From Actinacidiphila glaucinigra (GTDB lineage: Bacteria; Actinomycetota; Actinomycetes; Streptomycetales; Streptomycetaceae): a stretch of 64,000 bases of DNA. Position 1 is the first letter of the stretch, and each line of letters starts with the position of its first letter. The stretch is from NCBI RefSeq assembly GCF_900188405.1, contig NZ_FZOF01000013.1, forward strand, positions 1 through 64,000, written 5' to 3'. The position numbers and the translations under genes were made by a program. Positions 35,457-43,281 of this stretch are shown piece by piece. Below the pieces are notes generated by a model that was not told the origin of the DNA, did no database searches, and saw nothing but the letters and a program-made list of their open reading frames with translations.

Positions 35457-36278
35457 GTGGGTACCGCTCCGCCTCCCGTACGCCGACCGCCCGTGGCCCG
35501 TGCCGCAGACGAGTTCGTCCTCACGACCGTCCTGCTGTTCCTGGCGGTGACCGTCGTGCGATGGCTGCGCGACCCCGACTCGTCGCTCTACATCGCCGAC
35601 CTGCGTGTCGCCCTGGCCGTCATCGGCGCGATCAGCGGCACCATCCTCACCGGCCTGATACTCAGCCCGCCCGGGCGGCGCAGCGGCGGCCACACCAACC
35701 CCGCCGTCACCGTCGGCCTGTGGCTGATGAGGGCCTTCCCGGGGCGGCACGTCCTGCCGTACGCGCTCGCCCAGCTGGCCGGCTCGGCGGCGGGGACGGG
35801 CCTCGCCCGCCTTGTGTGGGGTCCCGCGGTCGCGCTCCCGTCGGTCTCGCACGCCGCGATCCGGCCGGCGCCGACGTGGCAGCCCCTGTCGGTCTTCCTG
35901 GCGGAGGTCGGGGGCATGTTCGCGCTGACCCTCGTCATCGCGTTCTTCGTGGCGTACCCGCGGTTCGTGCGCGGGCTGGCCCCCGTCATCGGTCTGTCCG
36001 TGGGGCTGGTGATCGCCACCTTCGGCCCGCTCAGCGGGGGCTCGGTCAATCCGGCCCGGCAGTTCGGTCCCGCGGTCCTGTCCGGGCAGACCACCGACCT
36101 CGCGATCTACCTGGTCGCGCCCGTCCTCGGAGCGGCGCTCGGGGCCGGGGTCTACCGGTTGCGCCGAGGTGCCCGGACACGGCCCCACCAGCGGTCCGTG
36201 CCGCGTCAGGGCCGTACTGACCGTGCGGGTGGCGTTGTGCGGGCGCCCGCCGGGAGAACCTCCGACGACAAAAGGTGA
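35457..36278 (+). CDS. MIP family aquaporin-like channel
   Basis: 273 residues with six hydrophobic segments. Both NPA boxes are present: GHTNPAVTVGLW and SVNPARQFGPA. It conducts water, glycerol or small neutral solutes; selectivity cannot be decided. GTG at 35457 has AGGAG 8 nt upstream. The C-terminal tail of about 35 residues is Arg-rich and cytosolic. The TDT transporter starts 17 bp after it. Confidence 0.9.
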   Translation: MGTAPPPVRRPPVARAADEFVLTTVLLFLAVTVVRWLRDPDSSLYIADLRVALAVIGAISGTILTGLILSPPGRRSGGHTNPAVTVGLWLMRAFPGRHVLPYALAQLAGSAAGTGLARLVWGPAVALPSVSHAAIRPAPTWQPLSVFLAEVGGMFALTLVIAFFVAYPRFVRGLAPVIGLSVGLVIATFGPLSGGSVNPARQFGPAVLSGQTTDLAIYLVAPVLGAALGAGVYRLRRGARTRPHQRSVPRQGRTDRAGGVVRAPAGRTSDDKR

Positions 36279-36294
36279 GATAGTTTCCCATAAC

Positions 36295-37284
36295 ATGACG
36301 AAGCGACCGATCCCTCTGAACCTGTTCGGCATGCCCTTCGGTCTCGTCGGTCTGGCGGACGCCTGGCTGACCGCCGCCGGTACGGGGCGTGTGCCGCGGG
36401 GGGTGGGGGACGCGCTGCTGATCCTCTCGGCGGCCGTGTGGGTGGTGGTGACGGTCGCCTACCTCACCCACGCACTGCGCAACCGCGCTCTGGTACGGGA
36501 TCTGACCGACCAGGCGGCCGGGCCGTTCGCGTCCCTGTGCGTGATCGTCCCCATGGTGATCGCCGCCAACGGCCTGCACGCCCACGCGGAGACGGCCGGG
36601 CGGGTGGTGGTGGACGTGTTCCTCGTGCTCACCGTGCTGCTCGGTGCCTGGTTCACCGGTCAGTGGATCTACGGACGGGTCGACGTCGACCGCTTCCACC
36701 CCGGCTACTTCCTGCCGACGGTCGCCGGCGGCCTGCTGGCCGCGGCGTCGGCGGGGGCGGTGGGGCAGCAACGCCTGGGCCAGGTGATGTTCGGCCTGGG
36801 GGCGGTCTGCTGGATGATCCTCGGCTCGGTGATCATGGGACGGCTGCTGTTCCGCCCCCTGCCGCCTCCGCCGCTGCTGCCGACGCTCGCGATCGAGGTC
36901 GCCCCCGCCGCCGTGGCCAGCCTCGCCTACTTCACGCTGTTCACCGACTCCATCGACGGCGTCGCGGCCTTCCTCGGTGGCTACGGACTGCTGATGGTGC
37001 TGGCCCAACTGCGCCTGCTCCCGGCCTACCTGAAGCTGCCCTTCATGCCGAGCACCTGGGCGTTCACCTTCAGCTGGGCCGCGGTCGCCGCGGTCGCGAT
37101 CCACTGGGTGGAGCGCCTGCACACGCCCGGGGCGGGCGCGTACACCTACGCACTCCTGGCCGTGATCACCCTGCTCATCGGCGGCATCGCCCTGCGGACC
37201 CTGGTCGCGCTGGCGCGGCGCCAACTCCTGCCTCCCGCGGCGCCACCGCAGGTGGCCGAGCCGCAGGGCAGCGGCGCCGCCTGA
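36295..37284 (+). CDS. TDT/SLAC1-type transporter
   Basis: 329 residues with about ten hydrophobic helices. The pattern LNLFGMPFGLVGLADAW at the start and WAFTFSWAAVAAVAIHW (key part FTFSWAA) near the end is that of the tellurite-resistance/dicarboxylate transporter (TehA, SLAC1) family of anion channels. ATG at 36295; the nearest AAGGTGAG is about 15 nt upstream. It is 16 bp after the aquaporin gene. A second, more distant member is at 41680. Confidence 0.87.
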   Translation: MTKRPIPLNLFGMPFGLVGLADAWLTAAGTGRVPRGVGDALLILSAAVWVVVTVAYLTHALRNRALVRDLTDQAAGPFASLCVIVPMVIAANGLHAHAETAGRVVVDVFLVLTVLLGAWFTGQWIYGRVDVDRFHPGYFLPTVAGGLLAAASAGAVGQQRLGQVMFGLGAVCWMILGSVIMGRLLFRPLPPPPLLPTLAIEVAPAAVASLAYFTLFTDSIDGVAAFLGGYGLLMVLAQLRLLPAYLKLPFMPSTWAFTFSWAAVAAVAIHWVERLHTPGAGAYTYALLAVITLLIGGIALRTLVALARRQLLPPAAPPQVAEPQGSGAA

Positions 37285-37333
37285 GGCCCGCGGGGCGCGG
37301 CCCGGCGCCCCGGAAACGGCGGCAGCAGACGGC

Positions 37334-37370
37334 GCGGGGCCCGTCACGGCGAAGTACATGAGGGCCCCGC
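37334..37370 (+). terminator. terminator-like hairpin after the TDT gene
   Basis: A perfect 9-bp stem (GCGGGGCCC and GGGCCCCGC) with a 19-nt loop begins 50 nt after the TDT stop. Confidence 0.6.
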
Positions 37371-37938
37371 CGCAGGATTTCGCTCGCGTTCAGCAGGACG
37401 GGGGGTTACTTGCCGCGGGCCGTCGCTGCCGGCGTCTGTCGCGGTGTTCCGTCGGTCACTCCGGCATCGCTCCGTTCGGCGCCGGCCGGCCCGATGTCGC
37501 TCGCGCCTCCTTGATGAGCGAGGCGTAGCCGGCCTCCTGGACTGGCGCATCGTGGCAGGTCACCGGCATGTCGACGTCGGATTCCCGGGCTGCGCGGCGA
37601 GGTGACCCCAGGCTTCCACGCGCCCCGCTCGGGCTACGGATGCGCCGATCGGAAGCTGCTTGACGTCGGTCCAGCCCGGAGTGATGCTTGACGCGTCAAT
37701 CACTTTCTGAGGAATGTCCGTGATCTTCAGCAGCCTTCCCGCGACCGCACCCGCCGCATCGCTTCCGCCTTGAAGCGGCGCAAGAAGGTGACCGGCACCG
37801 CCCCCCGGCGAGGCGCTCTGACCAAGGCGCATGGGCGCCGCCCGGGGCACTCCACCCACACGGTGCACCCGGGGACCGCCCGCCGACACCACCCCAACGC
37901 CGCCCATCCACAACGTTCATCTGGCAGGAGAGAACCCC
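37371..37938. other. long intergenic region with possible decayed minus-strand coding
   Basis: About 570 bases. On the minus strand a 38-codon frame (37456-37569) reads MPVTCHDAPVQEAGYASLIKE and another frame across 37560-37740 reads protein-like (KVIDASSITPGWTDV). This could be a frameshifted remnant of one gene, but no family was recognised and no ribosome site is convincing. It also holds the palindrome at 37688 and the SDR promoter. Confidence 0.35.
37688..37699. promoter_or_regulatory. palindrome TTGACGCGTCAA
   Basis: A perfect 12-bp palindrome, with GTGAT and ATCAC sequences nearby that extend partial symmetry. It lies 240 bp upstream of the SDR gene. It is nearly identical to TTGACACGTCAA upstream of the P450 gene. 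Confidence 0.4.
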
Positions 37939-38706
37939 ATGGCACCCCTTCTTGACGGCAAAGTCGTACTGATCACCGGCACCGGCGGCGGTATGGGCCG
38001 CGTCGCGGCGCAGACATTCGCAAGAGAGGGCGCGAAGGTCGTGGGCGCCGACATCCACACCGACGCCAACGAGGAGACCGCCGAACTCGTGCGCGGCGTC
38101 GGAGGCGAGATGACGAGCATCGCGCCCATCGACCTCACCGACCCCGAGCAGGCACGTCGCCTCGTCGAAGACGCCGCGGGCGCCTACGGCGGGCTCGACG
38201 TCGTCTACAACAACGCCGCTTCACTGCGCTTCGGCCCACTGCCCGACTTCTCCGTCGAGGACTGGCACACCACCATCACCGGCGAGCTCGACATCCCCTT
38301 CTTCGTCTCCGAGTTCGCCTGGCCCCACCTGGTCCGCCGCGGCGGCGGCGTCATCATCAACGTCGCCTCCATGGCCGGCATGATCGCCGGCGCCAACCCC
38401 CCGATGGTCGGGCACACCGCCGCGAACGCCGGCGTCATCGGCATGACACGGCAACTCGCCCTCGAGGGCGCACCCCACGGCATCCGCGCGGTCGCGATCA
38501 GCCCCGGCCCCGTCCTGACCCCCGCCAGCGACCGCGACCTCGGCGACAACCAGGCCGCCCGCGACGCGATCACCAGCAAGACCCTGCTCAAGCGCTTCGC
38601 CCGGCCCGAGGAGATCGTCGAGCTTGCCGCCTTCCTCGCCTCCGACCGGGCGTCCTACATCACCGGTGCGAACTATGCCGTCGACGGCGGCGCCAGTGCC
38701 TGGTGA
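37939..38706 (+). CDS. SDR family oxidoreductase with atypical active site
   Basis: 255 residues. The classical SDR cofactor motif TGTGGGMG (residues 14-21) and NNAAS (91-95) are present, and the catalytic Ser is Ser144. The usual YxxxK is replaced by His159-x3-Asn163 in GHTAANAGVIGMT. His at the Tyr position occurs in some SDR subgroups that keep the Lys; loss of both is unusual. It may be inactive or use other chemistry. ATG at 37939 has GGCAGGAGAG upstream. Confidence 0.92.
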   Translation: MAPLLDGKVVLITGTGGGMGRVAAQTFAREGAKVVGADIHTDANEETAELVRGVGGEMTSIAPIDLTDPEQARRLVEDAAGAYGGLDVVYNNAASLRFGPLPDFSVEDWHTTITGELDIPFFVSEFAWPHLVRRGGGVIINVASMAGMIAGANPPMVGHTAANAGVIGMTRQLALEGAPHGIRAVAISPGPVLTPASDRDLGDNQAARDAITSKTLLKRFARPEEIVELAAFLASDRASYITGANYAVDGGASAW

Positions 38707-38825
38707 CCCCGCACACCTGGAATCTCCGTGGCGCGGGCCGGACAGTGCTTGAAGCCCGACCTGTCGGCACCATCGACCGCCTCCCCCTCGACCGCGGGGC
38801 CCGTTCGACGGGGGTCACATGGAGG

Positions 38826-39425
38826 CTACGGTGGGTCATTCCATCGGCGCTGCTCGCGCCACGGGTCACCGTAGTTGTGGTAGCCCCCGGATTCCCAGAA
38901 GCCCGGCTCGTCATGGCGGGTCAGCTCCAGGCCGCGCACCCACTTGGCCGACTTCCAGAGGTACAGGTGCGGCATCAGCAGGCGGGCCGGGCCGCCGTGT
39001 TCCGGTGACAGCGCATACCCGTCATAGGTGTGGACGACCCACGCGTTGAGGAGATCCTCCAGCGGGAAGTTGGTGCTGTAGCCGCCGTAGCAGTGCGCTC
39101 GCGCGTAGTGCCCGGTCGTCTCCACGTTCTCGAGGAACGCCTTGACAGGCACCCCGCGCCACCGAGTGTCGAACTTCGACCAGCGGGTCACGCAGTGGAT
39201 GTCGGTCGTGATGTCCTCCTGCGGCAGCGCCATCATCTCGTCCCACGTCCAGGACTGCTTTTCGCCCTGTTCCGTGGTGAGAGTGAAGGTCCATTCCTCG
39301 GTCGGGATCCGGGGGGTGGGGCCGGCCGAGAGCACGGGGAACGACTCGGTCGGGTACTGGCCGGGCGGCAGTCGATCCGACAGGGGGTGAGCCCTGCCGC
39401 GGAATCCGGGTGAGAAGGAAGCCAC
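38826..39425 (-). CDS. sulfite oxidase-like molybdopterin-dependent oxidoreductase
   Basis: 199 residues. The molybdopterin-ligand Cys is Cys78 in DIHCVTRWS, followed by WRGVPVKAFLENV and a C-terminal GGPARLLMPHLYLWKSAKW (key part LMPHLYLWKSAKWV). It lacks the heme domain and a Tat signal, so it is the short cytoplasmic class of unknown substrate. The start is GTG 39425 with AAGGCGG upstream. It is convergent with the SDR gene. Confidence 0.9.
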   Translation of the reverse strand: MASFSPGFRGRAHPLSDRLPPGQYPTESFPVLSAGPTPRIPTEEWTFTLTTEQGEKQSWTWDEMMALPQEDITTDIHCVTRWSKFDTRWRGVPVKAFLENVETTGHYARAHCYGGYSTNFPLEDLLNAWVVHTYDGYALSPEHGGPARLLMPHLYLWKSAKWVRGLELTRHDEPGFWESGGYHNYGDPWREQRRWNDPP

Positions 39426-39529
39426 GGTGTCATCCGCCTTGTCCGATGTGCGCCTCGCGTGGGCAGGCAGAACCTCTCATCCAGTGTCGGGCGGTGGGGG
39501 CCGGGCGACCACTCGGCATGGATACGTCG

Positions 39530-39892
39530 GCAGAAGGGACGGTGCGGCCTGGAGGAGGCCCCCGTCGGCCACCGCTCGTCGGAGCCGCCCGCCGGGAACG
39601 CACCGGAGCCGGACGATCACGCACTGGTCCGCTCCCGCGGGGGGCCTGTCGACCAAACTGCACCTGGCCTGCGAGCACGGGCATAAGCCCATGTCGCCGG
39701 TCCTGAGCGCCGGGCAGGCCGAGGGCGCCCCGCACTTCGAGGCGGTGACAGCCGGTATCCGCATCGCCCGGCCGGATGGTGGCCGACCGCGGACCCGGCC
39801 GCACCGGATCCGCGCCGACAAGGCGTATTACTCCCGCGCCATCCGCGCCCACCTGCGGCGGCGCCGGATCGCCTGCACCATTCCCCAGCCTG
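39530..39892 (+). mobile_element. IS5-type transposase remnant
   Basis: Fragments of an IS5-family (DDE) transposase: EPDDHALVRSRGG in one frame, then GGLSTKLHLACEHGHKP, RPDGGRPRTRPHRIRADKAYY and IRAHLRRRRIACTIPQP in the next frame. The junction is a run of six Gs, so a 1-base insertion is probable. Both protein ends are missing and no terminal inverted repeats or target duplications are seen. The right end stops within 2 bp of the VOC stop codon, so the element is a deletion remnant. Confidence 0.75.
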
Positions 39893-40303
39893 CTAGTCGC
39901 GCTTGGGCCAGGTGAGGCCCTGATCGCTCCAAACGACACCCTTGTTGCGGCAGAGGCAGAAGGGGTGGCCAATGGGGTCGGTGTAGACGCGGAAGCCGTA
40001 GCCGTCGGGGCCGACGCAGTCACGCTGCAGTGCCGCGCCGAGGCCCACGACGCGGCGCTGCTCGGCCTCGATGTCGTCGACTTCGAAGTCGAGGTGGAAC
40101 TGCTTGGGGTGCTCGCTGTCGGGCCACTGCGGAGCGCGGTAGTCCTCCACCTGGATGAAGGCCAGTTCGATCTCGCCGAACCGGATACCGGCCCAGTTCT
40201 CGTTACTGCCCTCCTTGACCGGGAGCCCGACCACCTCGGAGTAGAAGGCAGCCAGCTTCATCGTGTCCGGGCAATCGATGATGAAGTCCGTGAGTCGCAG
40301 CAT
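39893..40303 (-). CDS. VOC family protein
   Basis: 136 residues. LTDFIIDCPDTMKLAAFYSEV, FHLDFEVDDIEAEQRRV and VYTDPIGHPFCLCRN give the two-half VOC fold with metal-type His/Glu positions. ATG at 40303. The stop abuts the IS5 remnant. It lies 48 bp after the LLM flavoprotein gene on the same strand and may share its promoter. Confidence 0.88.
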   Translation of the reverse strand: MLRLTDFIIDCPDTMKLAAFYSEVVGLPVKEGSNENWAGIRFGEIELAFIQVEDYRAPQWPDSEHPKQFHLDFEVDDIEAEQRRVVGLGAALQRDCVGPDGYGFRVYTDPIGHPFCLCRNKGVVWSDQGLTWPKRD

Positions 40304-40351
40304 CCCGCGATGGTGCCACAAGATCGAATGTGCCGGACTTCGAGGCAAGCC

Positions 40352-41374
40352 CTAACGCCAGCCGAGTTCCGGTGCCACGTGCGTGAGGATGCTGTCCAGC
40401 ACATGCGCGTTGTAGTCCACCCCGAGCTGGTTCGGGATGGTCAGCAGCAAGGTGTCAGCGGCCTGGATCGCCTCGTCCTCCCGCAGCAGCTTCACCAGCT
40501 CGTCCGGCTCCGCGGCATAGGAGCGCCCGAAGACGGCCCGGGTCGTGTCGTCGAGCATGCCGACCTGGTCCCGGGAACCGCGGTCGCGGCCGAAGTAGGC
40601 CCGGTCGAGGTCGTCGGTCAGGGCGAAGATGCTGCGGCTGACCGACACCTGGGGCTCCCTGGTGTGGCCCGCCTTCCTGTAGGCCTCGCGGTACGCCTCG
40701 ATCTGCTTGCGCTGCTGGACGTGCAGGGGCTCGCCCGTCTCGTCGTTCTTCAGCGTCGAGCTCTGCAGGTTCATCCCCAGCTCGGCGGCCCAGACCGCCG
40801 TCGCGTTCGATGCGGAGCCCCACCAGATCCGGTCGCGCAGCCCCTCGGAGTGCGGTTCGATCCGCAGCAGCCCGGGCGGGTTGGGGAACATCGGCCGCGG
40901 ATTGGGCGTGGCGAAACCCTCGCCGCCGAGGACCGTGAGGAACGCCTCGGTGTGGCGGCGGGCCATGTCGGCGTCCGTCTCGCCCGGCGCGGGGTTGTAG
41001 CCGAACAGGCGCCAACCCTCGACCACCTGTTCCGGTGAGCCGCGGCTGATGCCCAGTTGCAGCCGGCCGGCCGAGATGAGGTCGGCGGCGCCCGCGTCCT
41101 CTGCCATGTACAGCGGGTTCTCGTAGCGCATGTCGATCACGCCGGTGCCGATCTCGATCTTCGAGGTCCGCGCACCGATCGCCGCGAGCAGCGGGAACGG
41201 GCTGGCCGCCTGCCGGGCGAAGTGGTGCACCCGGAAGTACGCACCGTCCACGCCGAGTTCCTCGGCGGCGACCGCGAGGTCGATGGACTGCCGCAGGACG
41301 TCCGCGGCCGACCGGGCCTGGGAATGCGCGCTGGGCGACCAGTGCCCGAAGGAGAGGAATCCGATCTTCTTCAC
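40352..41374 (-). CDS. LLM-class flavin-dependent oxidoreductase (luciferase-like)
   Basis: 340 residues, starting at GTG 41374 (KKIGFLSFGHWSP). The luciferase-like barrel is visible: YFRVHHFARQAASPFPLLAAIGAR, then ISRGSPEQVVEGWRLFGY and a C-terminal LLREDEAIQAADTLLL. FMN-dependent monooxygenase or dehydrogenase of unknown substrate. No Shine-Dalgarno is obvious and the frame remains open upstream, so the start is uncertain. Divergent from a lactonase-like pseudogene. Confidence 0.88.
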   Translation of the reverse strand: MKKIGFLSFGHWSPSAHSQARSAADVLRQSIDLAVAAEELGVDGAYFRVHHFARQAASPFPLLAAIGARTSKIEIGTGVIDMRYENPLYMAEDAGAADLISAGRLQLGISRGSPEQVVEGWRLFGYNPAPGETDADMARRHTEAFLTVLGGEGFATPNPRPMFPNPPGLLRIEPHSEGLRDRIWWGSASNATAVWAAELGMNLQSSTLKNDETGEPLHVQQRKQIEAYREAYRKAGHTREPQVSVSRSIFALTDDLDRAYFGRDRGSRDQVGMLDDTTRAVFGRSYAAEPDELVKLLREDEAIQAADTLLLTIPNQLGVDYNAHVLDSILTHVAPELGWR

Positions 41375-41415
41375 GCCGTACGCAGCGTCCGGGGGCCGCG
41401 TTTGATTCCCGCCCC

Positions 41416-41661
41416 AGGTCGCGCCGCCGAAGCCTCCGGCGAGGTACTGCCCGACGGGTCGGCGATCGACCCCCACGGGCGCATCCTCTACGTCGCGGAC
41501 AGCCACATGAGCACCATCTGGGCCGTACGCGCCGCCGCCGGTACGGCACGCCTCTGGCTCACCGACCAGTCTGGCTCACCGACCAGGCCCTCGCGCCCGT
41601 CCCGGACGCCGAGTGCGCGCGGATCGACCCCCGCGCCCTGCGTCACGCGACCGGCTCCTGA
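41416..41661 (+). pseudogene. SMP-30/gluconolactonase-like gene fragment with 17-bp tandem duplication
   Basis: The plus frame reads EVLPDGSAIDPHGRILYVAD and TIWAVRAAAGTARLWLTDQ, the beta-propeller pattern of SMP-30/lactonase proteins. A 17-bp tandem duplication (41553-41586) then shifts the frame. Without it the reading would continue LTDQALAPVPDAECARI to TGA at 41659. The 5' part of the gene is absent and no start is present, so this is a decayed 3' fragment. Confidence 0.6.
41553..41586. repeat. 17-bp perfect tandem duplication
   Basis: TCTGGCTCACCGACCAG occurs twice in direct succession (41553-41569 and 41570-41586). Because 17 is not a multiple of three, it breaks the lactonase-like frame. 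Confidence 0.9.
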
Positions 41662-41679
41662 CCCGGCCGGGCCCCCTCC

Positions 41680-42831
41680 TCAGGTCCGGGCCCCGCGCCG
41701 GGCGAGGTGCCCGGCGGCGTGGCGCAGCGAACGCCATGTCACCACCGCCCAGGCCGCTACGAGCAGGACGTACAGCGCGACGGCGGTCCAGACGAGGGGC
41801 AGGGCCCCGGTGCGGGTGGCGAGGACGCCGGTCCCGGTGACGCACGCGCCCAGCGGGAAGATGAAGGACCACCAGCTGGGCGCGAACGGCAGGCCCGACC
41901 GCAACTGCCGCACGGTGAGCGCCGCGGCGAGCACCAGCCACAGCATCGCGAAGCCCCACAGCCCGATTCCGCCCAGCAGGGCGAAGGCCGCCGCGCCCCG
42001 CGCGTACGGTGCGCGCAGCGCGCTCGGCGCCGCCGTCGCCAGGGTGCCCATCGCCGTCACCGCCTGGTCGACCGCGCCCAGGCCGATCCACACCGTGGGC
42101 ACCACGGCCCCCGTGGGGGCGTCGTGGTGGACCAGACGGCTGTAGACCATCGCCAGCACCAGCAGGACCGCCACCAGGCCGAGCCCGAGCATCGCGTAGC
42201 AGGCGAGCAGCATGGCCAGCTGCGGCTGCCCGGCGGGAGCGTGCGGGACGAGCAGTGCTCCCGTCGCGGCGGAGACCAGCGGCGGCACCACGGGCAGCAG
42301 CCAGCCGCCGAACGCGGCGTCCGGGGCGAAGCGGTGCCGGGTGACCATCAGGTACGGCACCGCGCAGGCCGTGGCGAGGCCGAGTGCGGTACCCAGGGAC
42401 CACAGCACCCAGTCGACGGTCAGGGCCGCCCGCTCGCCCAGCACCTGGCCGCCGAGCAGCAGTGCCCCGGCGCCCACGGTGAGCAGCGCCATCGGCAGGG
42501 CGCCGAGGAACTGCGCCTGCGTCGGGTCGGTCGCGTGCGAGCGCAGCGCCCGCTGCCGGACGTACGCGGCGGCGAGGAGGACCAGAAGCAGCGCGGCACC
42601 CGCCCAGACCACGGTTGCCGCGCCGCGCAGCCACGGTGAGCTGCGCGGCAGCGTCGCCGCGGCGTTGGCGACGATCCCGGTGCCCATGACGGCGGCGAAC
42701 CAGCTGGGCCCCAGGTGCGGGCGCCGCGTCCCGGTCGTCGCGGGCGGCCGGGGACGTACATGCGAGGCATGCCGGGGTCCCCGTTCCCTTCGGGGCAGGA
42801 GGGTCCGGGTGTCGCTGGGGTGGGGTGTCAC
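41680..42831 (-). CDS. TDT family transporter (TehA/SLAC1-like)
   Basis: 383 residues with about ten hydrophobic helices. LGPSWFAAVMGTGIVANAA near residue 40 and SWWSFIFPLGACVTGT near residue 320 are the family hallmarks (tellurite resistance/dicarboxylate transporter; some members export sulfite). The N-terminal 38 residues are Arg/Pro-rich, so a downstream start is possible. It is divergent from the E1o gene. No sulfite-metabolism gene is adjacent. Confidence 0.9.
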   Translation of the reverse strand: MTPHPSDTRTLLPRRERGPRHASHVRPRPPATTGTRRPHLGPSWFAAVMGTGIVANAAATLPRSSPWLRGAATVVWAGAALLLVLLAAAYVRQRALRSHATDPTQAQFLGALPMALLTVGAGALLLGGQVLGERAALTVDWVLWSLGTALGLATACAVPYLMVTRHRFAPDAAFGGWLLPVVPPLVSAATGALLVPHAPAGQPQLAMLLACYAMLGLGLVAVLLVLAMVYSRLVHHDAPTGAVVPTVWIGLGAVDQAVTAMGTLATAAPSALRAPYARGAAAFALLGGIGLWGFAMLWLVLAAALTVRQLRSGLPFAPSWWSFIFPLGACVTGTGVLATRTGALPLVWTAVALYVLLVAAWAVVTWRSLRHAAGHLARRGART

Positions 42832-43281
42832 GGCGGAGAACGCTTCTTCCTCGGATCGGTGTGCGCCGTCGGCATCGGCAGACCGGCACGCCCGCCCGTC
42901 AGCTCACGGACCGCGGCCGAAGCCGTCGGCTCGTTGGCCCTACGACGTTACGGTGACGCCCGGCTCGCACCCCATCACAGCGTGTGCCACGAGGCCCTCA
43001 CATCAGGACCTCGGCCTCTTGCGCCGTGCGGGAATCCGGTGCAGGGCCGGCGGAGGGCGCGGCGAAAGGTCCTGATATGACGCCTGCCCGGCATGTCCCG
43101 CCCTCCGCGCCGGACCCGCACCGGCCTAGCGTCGGAGGTGCCACACGGTCAGCGGTGCGCTGCCCCCTCCGACTCGCGGAGGGGACGCTCCCCCGCCGGG
43201 AGCGATGCGCCGGATGACGAGGCCCTTGCGACCACGCCCTCCATCGGCCGTCCCGAACGAGGAAAGAAGGCGATCCACCCA
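42832..43281. other. divergent promoter region between TDT and E1o genes
   Basis: 450 bases without a convincing ORF. It contains the inverted repeat at 43002-43076. The E1o frame extends upstream through it but the extension is Arg/Pro-rich. Confidence 0.4.
43002..43076. promoter_or_regulatory. long-range inverted repeat ATCAGGACCT ... AGGTCCTGAT
   Basis: Perfect 10-bp arms at 43002-43011 and 43067-43076 are separated by 55 bp. The second arm is 206 bp upstream of the E1o start. The spacing suits two operators bound cooperatively or looped. Function is unknown. Confidence 0.4.

Noticed and set aside
41553..41586. 17-bp repeat as a CRISPR or minisatellite seed
   Set aside because: Only two copies without spacers; it is a simple tandem duplication. 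No CRISPR array was seen anywhere in the window.
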